NCBI RefSeq assembly: GCF_024347315.1
Contig: NZ_AP025460.1
Coordinates: forward strand, 2,480,001-2,544,000
From: Vibrio atlanticus
GTDB taxonomy: Bacteria; Pseudomonadota; Gammaproteobacteria; Enterobacterales; Vibrionaceae
Reading direction: 5' to 3'
DNA: 64,000 bases
The notes beneath the pieces were generated by a model. That model was not told the origin of the DNA. It searched no databases and saw only the letters and a list, made by a program, of their open reading frames with translations. The position numbers and the translations under genes are program-made. Below are positions 18,468 through 28,263 of this stretch, piece after piece (the first letter of the stretch is position 1; each line of letters begins with the position of its first letter).

Positions 18468-20530
18468 TGACTGTTCCTACTAATAAAGCGATGCCATTGC
18501 GCATCGCTCTTTTAGCTCAGCCAGCAAACGTGGCTGAGCTTTCTGCCGACTTATTCCCCTCGTTCCCTGAAATGGTTTCTGTTGTGGTTGATGGCAATTT
18601 TAATCAAGCACTTACTCAAGCAATTGAGGCAGTCAATCAAGGTAATGTCGTTAAGCTTGGTTTGGATTCTCACTCACCATCATTGTTGATGTTGAGTGCA
18701 CTGACCGCTGCTCAGAATAAGATTCATCCACACGCTTATCTAGCGAGTTTTGTAGATGCAGCTACCGAAGATAGCGTTCAGCTTTCTCTGGATATTGCGC
18801 GCCGCCCCGCGACAGATTTAAGCCATCAACAACAATATTCTGCACTTTCTGCTTCGCTGCAGTTTGATGAATTGTTGAGTATGGTTAATGCGATATCGAG
18901 CCGTTCATTACCGAGCCGTTCATTGCCGAGCCATTCATTACCTAACCATTACTGGTTCACTGAGCCGAACAAAGCACGTGTTGCTGCGTTAACTTTCAGT
19001 GACGATAGCCCAAAAGCCACCAGCCTGATATTGACTCAAGCGACCGGTTTGCACGAACCAAAGCCATTGCTATCCAGCGAGCGTTTGATGTTTGTGGTTT
19101 CTGGCAATGACCAAGCCGAATTGGTTTCTCAGCTAGCTTCACTAAGAGCAGAGCTTAAATGCGTTGACGAAGCGGCAGACCGCGAACTTGCTATCGCCAG
19201 CTTGATGCATTCAAACCTAAGCCATTTCCAAAGCGCTCAACACAATATTGGCCTTGGTACGAATATCGTGATTCAGGCGGCTTCAATTGATGCTGCACTA
19301 CAAGAGATCACAGCGCTAGAAAATGCGTTGCCAAAAGTAATGGCTGACAATAGCCACTACAAAACGCCAGCAGGCAGTTGTTTCTCACCGAAGCCTCAAA
19401 GTAAAGGTGGCGTTGCATTTGTTTACCCTGGTGTTGGCACGGTTTATCCCGGTATGTTGCGCGAATATCACCACCATTTCCCACAGTTATTTGCTCGTTT
19501 AGAACGTGAAGGTAACTTGAAAGAGATGCTGCAGGCTGACAAAACCTACGCTGAAGATTCGCAAGAAATGTCGCTCAGTGAATTGGCAATTGCAGGCGTC
19601 GGCAGTAGTTATCTGTTAACACAACTGCTGTGTGATGAATTCAAAGTGCAGCCAGACTTCGCCTTGGGTTACTCCAAGGGTGAAGCTTCCATGTGGGCCA
19701 GCTTAAATGTTTGGAAAAACCCACATGCGCTGATTGAGATGACTCAAACCAGTCCTATCTTCACCACGGCTATTTCTGGTGAACTCACCGCAGTGCGTCA
19801 AGATTGGCAGCTAAACAGCGACGAAAGCATCCAATGGAATAGCTTTGTGGTTCGCAGTGATGCACAAGCGATTGAGGCTCTGTTACCAGAGTTTCCGCGC
19901 GCTTATCTCGCTATCATCCAAGGTGATACTTGCGTGCTAGCAGGTTGTGAAAGCACATGTCGTGCATTGCTCAAGAAACTGGGTAAACGTGGCATTGCCG
20001 CTAACCGTGTTACTGCAATGCACACCACGCCAGCGTTGAGCCAGCATAGCCAAGTGCAAGAGTTTTACACGCAACCACTGTTCGACGAGTTGCCAAAGCA
20101 TATCCGCTTTATCAGCGCAGCAGGTCTACCGACTGGCGCACCAATCAATATCGACAGCGACAGCATCGCCCTTTCGATTGCCGACACTTTCTGTTCAACG
20201 CTGGATTTCACCGCGTTGATCCAGAGTGCACGTCAACAAGGTGCTCGCCTGTTTGTAGAAGTCGGTGCCGATCGTCAAACCAGCACATTGATCGACAAGA
20301 TCAATCGTGGTGACAACGTAGCCGACCAATACTGCACAATCACTTCCAATGCCAAAGGCGGTGACGATATTGTCACGCTCATCAAATGCATTGGTCAGCT
20401 CATTACTCATCAAATTCCACTGTCTGTCGAGCCCCTTATTCAAGGGCTAGAACAACAGATCACCACCGCTAAGCAATTAAGTGGTGTGTCTAAAGGCAGC
20501 GCAGTGAATCATCAAGGAGAGCTAGTATGA
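18467..20530 (+). CDS. pfaB: Omega-3 PUFA synthase subunit PfaB (acyltransferase)
   Basis: PfaB carries a single recognisable acyltransferase domain and is the subunit most linked to the final chain length (EPA versus DHA) in this family. It has 687 residues. The active-site motif is GYSKGEAS with Ser403; AFVYPGVGTVYPGM at about 313-327 is the N-terminal AT landmark. The first 300 residues are poorly conserved and include a short SRSLP repeat. The start is GTG at 18467, overlapping the pfaA stop (TAGTG) with AGGAG 11 bases upstream. The stop overlaps the pfaC ATG, so pfaABC are translationally coupled. Confidence 0.94.
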   Translation: MTVPTNKAMPLRIALLAQPANVAELSADLFPSFPEMVSVVVDGNFNQALTQAIEAVNQGNVVKLGLDSHSPSLLMLSALTAAQNKIHPHAYLASFVDAATEDSVQLSLDIARRPATDLSHQQQYSALSASLQFDELLSMVNAISSRSLPSRSLPSHSLPNHYWFTEPNKARVAALTFSDDSPKATSLILTQATGLHEPKPLLSSERLMFVVSGNDQAELVSQLASLRAELKCVDEAADRELAIASLMHSNLSHFQSAQHNIGLGTNIVIQAASIDAALQEITALENALPKVMADNSHYKTPAGSCFSPKPQSKGGVAFVYPGVGTVYPGMLREYHHHFPQLFARLEREGNLKEMLQADKTYAEDSQEMSLSELAIAGVGSSYLLTQLLCDEFKVQPDFALGYSKGEASMWASLNVWKNPHALIEMTQTSPIFTTAISGELTAVRQDWQLNSDESIQWNSFVVRSDAQAIEALLPEFPRAYLAIIQGDTCVLAGCESTCRALLKKLGKRGIAANRVTAMHTTPALSQHSQVQEFYTQPLFDELPKHIRFISAAGLPTGAPINIDSDSIALSIADTFCSTLDFTALIQSARQQGARLFVEVGADRQTSTLIDKINRGDNVADQYCTITSNAKGGDDIVTLIKCIGQLITHQIPLSVEPLIQGLEQQITTAKQLSGVSKGSAVNHQGELV
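18898..18957 (+). repeat. 15-bp tandem repeat within pfaB (SRSLP repeat)
   Basis: Three near-identical units of GAGCCGTTCATTACC and a decayed fourth encode SRSLP-SRSLP-SHSLP-NHYW. The repeat stays in frame because its unit is 15 bases, and it lies in the variable N-terminal part of PfaB. Confidence 0.85.
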
Positions 20531-23500
20531 GTTCTCAATCGAAGCCATCTCAATATCAAGCTCAAGCTCAGAACAAACAGCAAGTGAAGTGCAATAAGAT
20601 CGCGATTGTCGGTATTGCTAACCAATACCCAGAAGCTGATACGCCAAAAGACTTTTGGCAAAACTTGCTGGATAAAAAAGATTCTCGAACCACATTAAGC
20701 GCTGAAAAGTTAGGTGCTAAACCTGAAAGCTATCAGGGCGTGCAAGGCGAATCAGACCGCTTTTACTGTGACAAAGGCGGCTACATCGAAAACTTCAATT
20801 TCGATAACAATGGCTACCGCTTAACAGCAGAATCATTCAACGGTGTTGACCAAAGTTTCCTATGGGCTTTGGATACCAGTCGTAAGGCGTTAGTCGACGC
20901 TGGCATTGATTTAAATGCCGATGTTTTAGAGCGCACAGGCGTGATCATGGGTGCCCTTTCGTTCCCAACCACACGTTCAAACGACTTGTTTCTGCCGATG
21001 TATCACTCGGTAGTCGAAAAGGCACTACAAGCTAAATTGGCTAATGACCAGTTTTCACTGCTACCTACCAATGAAACCGCGCAAGACCTCAATCCTATCA
21101 ATGGTGCTGCAGCACATAACGCCTCTAAGTTAGTGGCTGATGCATTGGGTTTAGGTAACGTACAACTGAGTCTAGATGCCGCATGTGCAAGCTCAGTGTA
21201 TTCATTGAAGTTAGCGTGTGATTACTTGAACACAGGCAAAGCCGACATGATGTTGGCAGGCGCGGTATCTGGTGCTGACCCATTCTTTATCAATATGGGT
21301 TTTTCCATCTTCCACGCTTACCCTGACCACGGTGTGTCGGTTCCGTTTGATAGCAACAGTAAAGGTCTGTTTGCTGGCGAAGGTGCGGGGGTTTTAGTCC
21401 TAAAACGCTTAGCTGATGCAGAGCGTGATGGCGACAATATTTACGCAGTCGTCAGCGGTATTGGCTTGTCGAACGATGGCCGAGGCCAGTTCGTATTAAG
21501 CCCAAACAGCAAAGGACAAGTCCAAGCCTTTGAACGCGCTTACGAGGCTTCGAACTTATCACCAGACAGCATTGAAGTGATTGAGTGTCACGCAACCGGC
21601 ACACCATTAGGTGACAAGGTTGAGTTAACCTCAATGGAGCGTTTCTTTGCTGACAAATTGAATGGTTCTAACCCGCCATTAATTGGCTCTGCGAAGTCCA
21701 ACCTCGGTCACTTGCTGACTGCGGCAGGTATGCCAGGGATCATGAAAATGATCTTTGCGATGAAAGAAGGTGTACTTCCTCCAAGTATTAATTTGGACAA
21801 GCCACTATCGTCGCCAGAAGGTTTATTTGGTTCACAGACTCTGCCAACACAGGTTCAACCTTGGCCAAGTAAAGCGGGCAACCCAGAGCGCTGCGCAGGT
21901 GTTTCTGTATTTGGTTTCGGTGGTTGTAACGCACACTTACTGCTTGAAGCGTATTCTGACACCAGTCATATAAACCAGACCCTAGAGTCAGCGTCTCCAA
22001 GCCTACAGCCGTCTAATTTAAGCATTACTGGTCTAGCGTCTCACTTCGGTTCTCTGCAAAGCATCAATGCGCTAAGCACCGCGATTGAGACCAACAACGA
22101 TGCTTTCATTGCCTTGCCTAAGAAACGCTGGAAAGGCTTAGACCAACATCCAGAATTACTGAATCAGTTTGGTTTACACGGCATTCCAAATGGCGCGTAC
22201 ATCGATCAATTCGATCTAGACTTCCTTCGCTTCAAAGTGCCGCCAAATGAAGATGACCGTTTGATCTCTCAGCAGTTGCTACTGATGAAAGTCGCAGACG
22301 AAGCGATCAAAGATGCCAAGCTCGTAGCAGGCCAAAAGGTTGCAGTACTCGTTGCGATGGAAACAGAGCTTGAGATGCACCAATTCCGTGGACGCGTAAA
22401 CCTGCATAGCCAACTGGCTGACAGCTTTGCCAACATGGGTATTGAGCTGACACAAGACGAATACCAAGCGCTAGAAACCATCGCGATGGACAGTGTGATG
22501 GACGCAGCCAAGCTGAACCAGTACACCAGTTTCATCGGCAATATCATGGCTTCACGCATCTCTTCATTGTGGGACTTTAACGGCCCTGCCTTTACGATTT
22601 CAGCCGCTGAACAGTCAGTTGCTCGTTGTATCGATGTCGCACAAAACCTCATGTCGCAAGAATCTATGGATGCCGTTGTAATTGCAGCCGTTGACCTTAG
22701 TGGCAGTGCAGAACATGTGATTCTGAAGAACAGCGTGAGCCCAGTGTCACTTGCTCCAAAATTCGGACAACCGCAAGACGGCTGTTGGAATGTGGGCGAA
22801 GGCGCAGGTGCAATTGTTCTTGTTGAAGAGAGTCGAGTGGTGAGCAACCAAGATACGGCTTACGGCAGCATCAACGTATTGGCTTTTGGTTCAAGCGAGA
22901 ATAACAACGCCGTTGTTGATGAGTTACTGACTCAAGTTGGTATCAGCTCGAACGATGTTTCTCTGCTTGAACTTAACCATGCACCACAGTCTTCATCTCA
23001 TCAGTCTTCATCTCTAAGTTTAGGGAACACAAAGACGACTCAAGCAAGTCAACGTGTGGGTCATTGCTCTGCAGCTTCTGGCATGGCAAGCCTGCTACAC
23101 GGTCTGCTCAACCTTAACCTTGCACCTCTGAATCCGAATATCAGCTCTAAAAATGCGATTGTTGCCAACATCAGCGAAGGACAATGTTCACAGCTGCTAC
23201 TAAGCCAATCGGGTGTTGAATCTCAATCACTTTCTGTTCGTTTAAGCAGTGAACTGGCGAGTGATGCTAAACGTCAATTAGTTAAGCAAGTGACATTAGG
23301 TGGTCGCGATATCTATCAACATATTGCCCAAACCCCAGTGACTAACTTAGCAACGATTCAACAGAAAGCTTCTGGCAAACAAGCAGCAAGAGTGGCGTCT
23401 ATTCCAACGACAGCAAGCATTCAAGCAGCACTTGCGCAAAAAGAGTTAGAGAAGAAAGCATTAGCGCAGAACGCGGTAGAGCCAGTCATCGAAACTCCTA

Positions 23501-26493
23501 AATCAGTATCCCCTACTCTGGCGCCAACTCGCCACAGTCAGCTAACAGGTAACCACAGCAATATGACTCATGTCCTATCCGCTAAAAATGGCGCGTCTCA
23601 AATCGACGCTAATACGGATGCAGCATTACAGCCGTCTGTAACACCACACAACCAAGCTTTTGCTCAAAACCAACAAGTAGCGCAGCAAGTACACAAAGCA
23701 TTCCTGCACACTCGTGCCCAAGGCATGCAAATGGCTGATGCACTATTGAAAGCACAGTTAAACGCAGTGACATCTGGTTTAGATAGCAATGCCATTTCTC
23801 TACAAACGAATGGTCAGCAAACATCAGCTCAGCCTGTTCAAGCTCAATCAACTCAGGTTCAGTCAACACCAGTCAAAGTACTTGCAACGCCAGCACCAGT
23901 AAAACCTATCCGTAAGCCATGTATCTGGGATTACGATGATCTGGTTGAATACGCTGAAGGCGATATTGCGAACGTATTTGGCCCTGATTACGCGATCATC
24001 GATAGCTATTCGCGCCGCGTTCGTTTGCCAACCACCGATTACCTATTGGTATCTCGTGTAACCAAGCTCAACGCGACCGTTAACGAGTACAAGCCAAGCA
24101 CCATGACTACGGAATACGACATCCCAGTTGATGCGCCGTATCTTGTTGATGGTCAGATCCCTTGGGCTGTTGCAGTTGAATCTGGTCAGTGTGATCTAAT
24201 GCTGATCAGCTACCTAGGCATTGATTTCGAAAACAAAGGCGAGCGTGTTTATCGCCTGCTTGATTGTACGCTGACTTTCCTTGGCGACTTGCCTCGTGGT
24301 GGCGATACGCTGCGTTACGATATCTCAATCAACAACTTTGCTCGCAATGGCGACACGCTGCTGTTCTTCTTCTCGTACGAATGTTTCGTTGGCGACAAGA
24401 TGATCCTCAAAATGGATAACGGCTGTGCGGGCTTCTTCACGGACGAAGAGCTAGCAGATGGCAAAGGTGTGATTCACACTGAAGATGAAATCAAGGCTCG
24501 TAAGCTTGCAACTAAGCAACGCTTCGACCCTATGTTGCACTGCCCTAAAACCCAGTTTAACCACCAAGAACTGCGTCATCTGCTGACTGCCAACATTGCA
24601 GAATGTTTTGGTCCAACTCACCAATCCAATAGCCACCAGCCTTCTCTATGCTTCAGCTCAGAGAAGTTCATGATGATCGAAAAGGTTAGCCGTGTTGAAC
24701 CGCAAGGCGGCACATGGGGACTTGGTCTGATTGAAGGTCACAAGCAACTAGAGCCTGAACACTGGTACTTCCCTTGCCACTTCAAAGATGACTCGGTAAT
24801 GGCTGGTTCTTTGATGGCAGAAGGTTGTGGTCAACTGCTTCAGTTCTTCATGATGCACCTTGGCATGCACACGCTTGTTCAAAATGGTCGTTTCCAACCG
24901 CTTGAAAATGCCCCTCAACAAGTACGCTGTCGTGGTCAAGTTCTACCACAATCGGCAGAACTTACTTACCGCATGGAAGTGACTGAGATTGGTCTAAGCC
25001 CTCGCCCATACGCAAAAGCTAACATCGATATTTTGCTCAACGGCAAAGTGATCGTTGATTTCCAAAACTTGGGTGTGATGATCAAAGAAGACGACGAATG
25101 TACTCGTTACCTGCCTTCTTTAGAAACAGCTGTCGCGACCCCTGTTATCGAAAGCTTGGACCATAAAAGCTTGGGCCATACGCCAGCAGTGAACCAACAA
25201 GCTTCAGCAAATGCGCCATTGATGGCTCAAATTGAAGACCTAGAAACGGCACCAAACAAAGGTGTCGTTCCTCTTCAACACGTTGAAGCGCCGGTAACTC
25301 CAGATTACCCGAACCGCACACCCGATACGGTTCCATTCACGCCTTATCACATGTTCGAATTCGCGACTGGCGATATCGAGAAATGTTTCGGTCCTGATTT
25401 CTCTATCTACCGTGGCATGATTCCACCACGTACTCCGTGTGGCGACCTACAGCTAACTACTCGTGTTGTTGAGATCGACGGTAAGCGTGGCGACTTCAAG
25501 AAGCCTTCATCGTGTATCGCTGAATACGAAGTGCCAGAAAATGCATGGTACTTTGATGAAAACAGCCACCAGACCCTAATGCCTTACTCGGTATTGATGG
25601 AGATTTCACTGCAGCCAAACGGCTTCATCTCAGGCTACATGGGCACCACACTGGGCTTCCCAGGTGAAGAACTGTTTTTCCGTAACCTAGACGGCAGCGG
25701 AAAAATGTTGCGTAACGTCGACTTACGCGGCAAAACGATCACCAACGATTCTCGTCTGCTTTCAACGGTAATGATGGGCACCAACATCGTACAGAGCTTC
25801 AGCTTCGAACTGAGCACTGACGGCGTACCTTTCTACCAGGGTACAGCGGTATTTGGTTACTTCAAAGGCGCAGCCCTGAAAGATCAGCTGGGTTTGGACA
25901 ACGGTAAAGTAACTCACCCTTGGCACGTTGATAACAACCGTACACCGGATGTAAACATCAACCTACTAGACAAAACGACGCGTTACTTCAATGCACCCGT
26001 TTCTGCTACTGGTGAAGTGCAAGAGCACTACCAACTGGCTGGCGGTCGCTTGAACTTTATCGATACGGTGCAGATCACCAGCGATGGTGGTAAAGACGGT
26101 CTGGGTTACCTATACGCTGAGCGTACGATTGACCCAAGCGATTGGTTCTTCCAATTCCACTTCCATCAAGATCCGGTAATGCCAGGCTCTCTAGGTGTCG
26201 AAGCGATCATCGAGCTAATGCAAACCTACGCGCTGAACAAAGATCTCGGCGCTGGCTTCCGCAATCCGAAGTTTGGTCAAATCCAATCTGAAGTGAAATG
26301 GAAATATCGTGGTCAGATTAACCCTCTGAACAAACAGATGTCTCTGGATGTACATATCACGGCAATTAAAGACGAAGACGGTAAACGTATCATCGTTGGC
26401 GACGCAAACCTGGGCAAAGATGGTCTGCGTATTTACGAAGTGAAAGACATCGCGATTTGTATCGAAGAAGCCCCTGCGAACGATAAAGCATAA
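20527..26493 (+). CDS. pfaC: Omega-3 PUFA synthase subunit PfaC (KS-CLF-DH-DH)
   Basis: PfaC supplies the second ketosynthase, a chain-length factor and two FabA-like dehydratase/isomerase domains that place the cis double bonds. It has 1988 residues. KS is at about 20-480 with Cys220 in DAACASS, plus ECHATGTPLGD and SNLGHLLTAAG. The chain-length factor is at about 500-930; the catalytic cysteine is replaced by Glu695 (SAAEQSV), as expected for a CLF. A linker follows to about 1120. The first FabA-like domain pair has PCHFKDDSVMAGSL (His1418). The second has FHFHQDPVMPGSLG (His1878). AAGGAG precedes the ATG, which overlaps the pfaB stop (ATGA). Confidence 0.96.
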   Translation: MSSQSKPSQYQAQAQNKQQVKCNKIAIVGIANQYPEADTPKDFWQNLLDKKDSRTTLSAEKLGAKPESYQGVQGESDRFYCDKGGYIENFNFDNNGYRLTAESFNGVDQSFLWALDTSRKALVDAGIDLNADVLERTGVIMGALSFPTTRSNDLFLPMYHSVVEKALQAKLANDQFSLLPTNETAQDLNPINGAAAHNASKLVADALGLGNVQLSLDAACASSVYSLKLACDYLNTGKADMMLAGAVSGADPFFINMGFSIFHAYPDHGVSVPFDSNSKGLFAGEGAGVLVLKRLADAERDGDNIYAVVSGIGLSNDGRGQFVLSPNSKGQVQAFERAYEASNLSPDSIEVIECHATGTPLGDKVELTSMERFFADKLNGSNPPLIGSAKSNLGHLLTAAGMPGIMKMIFAMKEGVLPPSINLDKPLSSPEGLFGSQTLPTQVQPWPSKAGNPERCAGVSVFGFGGCNAHLLLEAYSDTSHINQTLESASPSLQPSNLSITGLASHFGSLQSINALSTAIETNNDAFIALPKKRWKGLDQHPELLNQFGLHGIPNGAYIDQFDLDFLRFKVPPNEDDRLISQQLLLMKVADEAIKDAKLVAGQKVAVLVAMETELEMHQFRGRVNLHSQLADSFANMGIELTQDEYQALETIAMDSVMDAAKLNQYTSFIGNIMASRISSLWDFNGPAFTISAAEQSVARCIDVAQNLMSQESMDAVVIAAVDLSGSAEHVILKNSVSPVSLAPKFGQPQDGCWNVGEGAGAIVLVEESRVVSNQDTAYGSINVLAFGSSENNNAVVDELLTQVGISSNDVSLLELNHAPQSSSHQSSSLSLGNTKTTQASQRVGHCSAASGMASLLHGLLNLNLAPLNPNISSKNAIVANISEGQCSQLLLSQSGVESQSLSVRLSSELASDAKRQLVKQVTLGGRDIYQHIAQTPVTNLATIQQKASGKQAARVASIPTTASIQAALAQKELEKKALAQNAVEPVIETPKSVSPTLAPTRHSQLTGNHSNMTHVLSAKNGASQIDANTDAALQPSVTPHNQAFAQNQQVAQQVHKAFLHTRAQGMQMADALLKAQLNAVTSGLDSNAISLQTNGQQTSAQPVQAQSTQVQSTPVKVLATPAPVKPIRKPCIWDYDDLVEYAEGDIANVFGPDYAIIDSYSRRVRLPTTDYLLVSRVTKLNATVNEYKPSTMTTEYDIPVDAPYLVDGQIPWAVAVESGQCDLMLISYLGIDFENKGERVYRLLDCTLTFLGDLPRGGDTLRYDISINNFARNGDTLLFFFSYECFVGDKMILKMDNGCAGFFTDEELADGKGVIHTEDEIKARKLATKQRFDPMLHCPKTQFNHQELRHLLTANIAECFGPTHQSNSHQPSLCFSSEKFMMIEKVSRVEPQGGTWGLGLIEGHKQLEPEHWYFPCHFKDDSVMAGSLMAEGCGQLLQFFMMHLGMHTLVQNGRFQPLENAPQQVRCRGQVLPQSAELTYRMEVTEIGLSPRPYAKANIDILLNGKVIVDFQNLGVMIKEDDECTRYLPSLETAVATPVIESLDHKSLGHTPAVNQQASANAPLMAQIEDLETAPNKGVVPLQHVEAPVTPDYPNRTPDTVPFTPYHMFEFATGDIEKCFGPDFSIYRGMIPPRTPCGDLQLTTRVVEIDGKRGDFKKPSSCIAEYEVPENAWYFDENSHQTLMPYSVLMEISLQPNGFISGYMGTTLGFPGEELFFRNLDGSGKMLRNVDLRGKTITNDSRLLSTVMMGTNIVQSFSFELSTDGVPFYQGTAVFGYFKGAALKDQLGLDNGKVTHPWHVDNNRTPDVNINLLDKTTRYFNAPVSATGEVQEHYQLAGGRLNFIDTVQITSDGGKDGLGYLYAERTIDPSDWFFQFHFHQDPVMPGSLGVEAIIELMQTYALNKDLGAGFRNPKFGQIQSEVKWKYRGQINPLNKQMSLDVHITAIKDEDGKRIIVGDANLGKDGLRIYEVKDIAICIEEAPANDKA

Positions 26494-26531
26494 GCCGCCA
26501 TTAGTGACAGAGAACTAGGAAAGAATTTAGT

Positions 26532-28169
26532 ATGACAACTCAAACTACAATCAATAACGAAAAGCTATCTCCGTGGCCTTGGCAGATCGAAGAGAGCACA
26601 ACTCGCTTTGATAACGCAGCAATGTCGACAATATTGAAAGACTTAAGCCTTGCTTGTTACGTCGTGAACCACCCAGAAAAAGGTTTAGGCGTAAGCCAAA
26701 AATCTGAGATTGCATCGGGCGACTCAGCAAGTGCAGCGAACAGCCAGCCTGTTAGCGCTTTTGCTCCTGCACTCGGTACACAAAGCTTGGGCGACGAAGA
26801 TTTTCGTCGCTGTCATGGCGTGAAATACGCTTACTATGCAGGCGCAATGGCAAACGGCATTTCATCTGAAGAGTTGGTGATTGCGCTTGGCCAAGCTGGC
26901 ATTCTTTGTTCATTTGGCGCGGCGGGCTTAATCCCGTCTCGCGTTGAGCAAGCGATCAACCGTATTCAAGCAGCACTGCCAAACGGTCCTTATGCGTTTA
27001 ACCTGATTCACAGCCCAAGCGAACCCGCTCTAGAGCGTGGCAGTGTAGAGCTGTTTTTGAAGCACAAAGTGAAAACGGTTGAGGCTTCTGCCTTCTTAGG
27101 TTTAACACCGCAAATCGTTCACTACCGTGCCGCGGGCCTTAGCCGTGATCCACAAGGTGAGATTCAGATCGGCAACAAAGTTATTGCTAAAGTAAGCCGT
27201 ACTGAAGTCGCGAGTAAGTTCATGCAACCAGCTCCAGCTAAAATGCTGCAAGCTCTAGTTGATGAAGGTCGAATCACAGCAGAACAGATGGAACTGGCAC
27301 AGCTGGTTCCTATGGCTGATGACATTACCGCAGAAGCCGATTCTGGTGGTCACACCGACAACCGTCCGCTAGTAACACTGCTACCAACGATTCTAGCGCT
27401 GAAAGAGCAAATCCAAGCTCAGTATCAATTCAAAACACCGCTACGTGTCGGTTGTGGTGGTGGCGTAGGTACACCTGATGCTGCTCTAGCGACGTTTAAC
27501 ATGGGTGCGGCATACATTGTTACCGGTTCAATCAACCAAGCGTGTGTTGAGGCTGGCGCGAGCGAACACACACGTAAGCTGCTTTCGACAACTGAAATGG
27601 CTGACGTGACTATGGCTCCGGCAGCAGACATGTTCGAAATGGGCGTGAAACTACAAGTGGTTAAGCGTGGCACCTTGTTCCCAATGCGTGCCAACAAACT
27701 GTATGAGCTATACACACGTTACGACTCGATTGAAGCAATTCCAGTTGAAGAACGTTTAAAGCTAGAGAAGCAGGTATTCCGTTCAACACTGGATGACATT
27801 TGGGCAGGGACTGTGGCGCACTTTAACGAGCGCGATCCTAAACAGATCGAACGCGCTGAAGGCAACCCTAAACGTAAAATGGCGTTGATCTTCCGTTGGT
27901 ACTTGGGTCTTTCTAGCCGTTGGTCAAACACCGGCGAACAAGGTCGTGAGATGGATTACCAAGTATGGGCAGGCCCGGCACTTGGCGCATTCAACGCATG
28001 GGCGAAAGACAGCTACCTAGATGATTACCAGCAGCGTAATGCAGTCGACCTAGCAAAACACCTAATGCACGGCGCAGCCTACTTGGCTCGTGTTAACCTG
28101 CTGACTTCGCAAGGTATCAAGCTTGATCCTGAACTAGCACGCTGGAAGCCGACGCAAAGAATGGCTTAA
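26532..28169 (+). CDS. pfaD: Omega-3 PUFA synthase enoyl reductase PfaD
   Basis: PfaD is the FMN-dependent trans-acting enoyl reductase that saturates selected double bonds in the growing chain. It has 545 residues with a TIM-barrel of the nitronate monooxygenase/2-nitropropane dioxygenase type. Landmarks are AGILCSFGAAGLIPSRVEQA near the N-terminal side of the barrel, TAEADSGGHTDNRP, and the phosphate-binding region VGCGGGVGTPDAALATFNMG. It starts 38 bases after pfaC with AGGAAA upstream. It is the last gene of the operon, and a strong hairpin follows at 28203-28229. Confidence 0.96.
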   Translation: MTTQTTINNEKLSPWPWQIEESTTRFDNAAMSTILKDLSLACYVVNHPEKGLGVSQKSEIASGDSASAANSQPVSAFAPALGTQSLGDEDFRRCHGVKYAYYAGAMANGISSEELVIALGQAGILCSFGAAGLIPSRVEQAINRIQAALPNGPYAFNLIHSPSEPALERGSVELFLKHKVKTVEASAFLGLTPQIVHYRAAGLSRDPQGEIQIGNKVIAKVSRTEVASKFMQPAPAKMLQALVDEGRITAEQMELAQLVPMADDITAEADSGGHTDNRPLVTLLPTILALKEQIQAQYQFKTPLRVGCGGGVGTPDAALATFNMGAAYIVTGSINQACVEAGASEHTRKLLSTTEMADVTMAPAADMFEMGVKLQVVKRGTLFPMRANKLYELYTRYDSIEAIPVEERLKLEKQVFRSTLDDIWAGTVAHFNERDPKQIERAEGNPKRKMALIFRWYLGLSSRWSNTGEQGREMDYQVWAGPALGAFNAWAKDSYLDDYQQRNAVDLAKHLMHGAAYLARVNLLTSQGIKLDPELARWKPTQRMA

Positions 28170-28202
28170 GTGCCGAGTAGCTAGCTAAATTTTACCAAAT
28201 AA

Positions 28203-28229
28203 AAAAGCGACATTAATTAGGTCGCTTTT
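28203..28229. terminator. Bidirectional terminator between pfaD and rnd
   Basis: AAAAGCGAC (28203-28211) pairs with GTCGCTTTT (28221-28229) around a 9-base loop, with A- and T-tracts on both sides. It can end both pfaD and the converging rnd transcript. Confidence 0.88.
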
Positions 28230-28263
28230 CTTTGAATCATCGAAATGTCATTGCAGTCGTTGG

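Noticed and set aside
22600..22620. Damaged second ketosynthase in PfaC (missing Cys)
   Set aside because: The Cys to Glu change is expected in chain-length factor domains and does not mark a defect.
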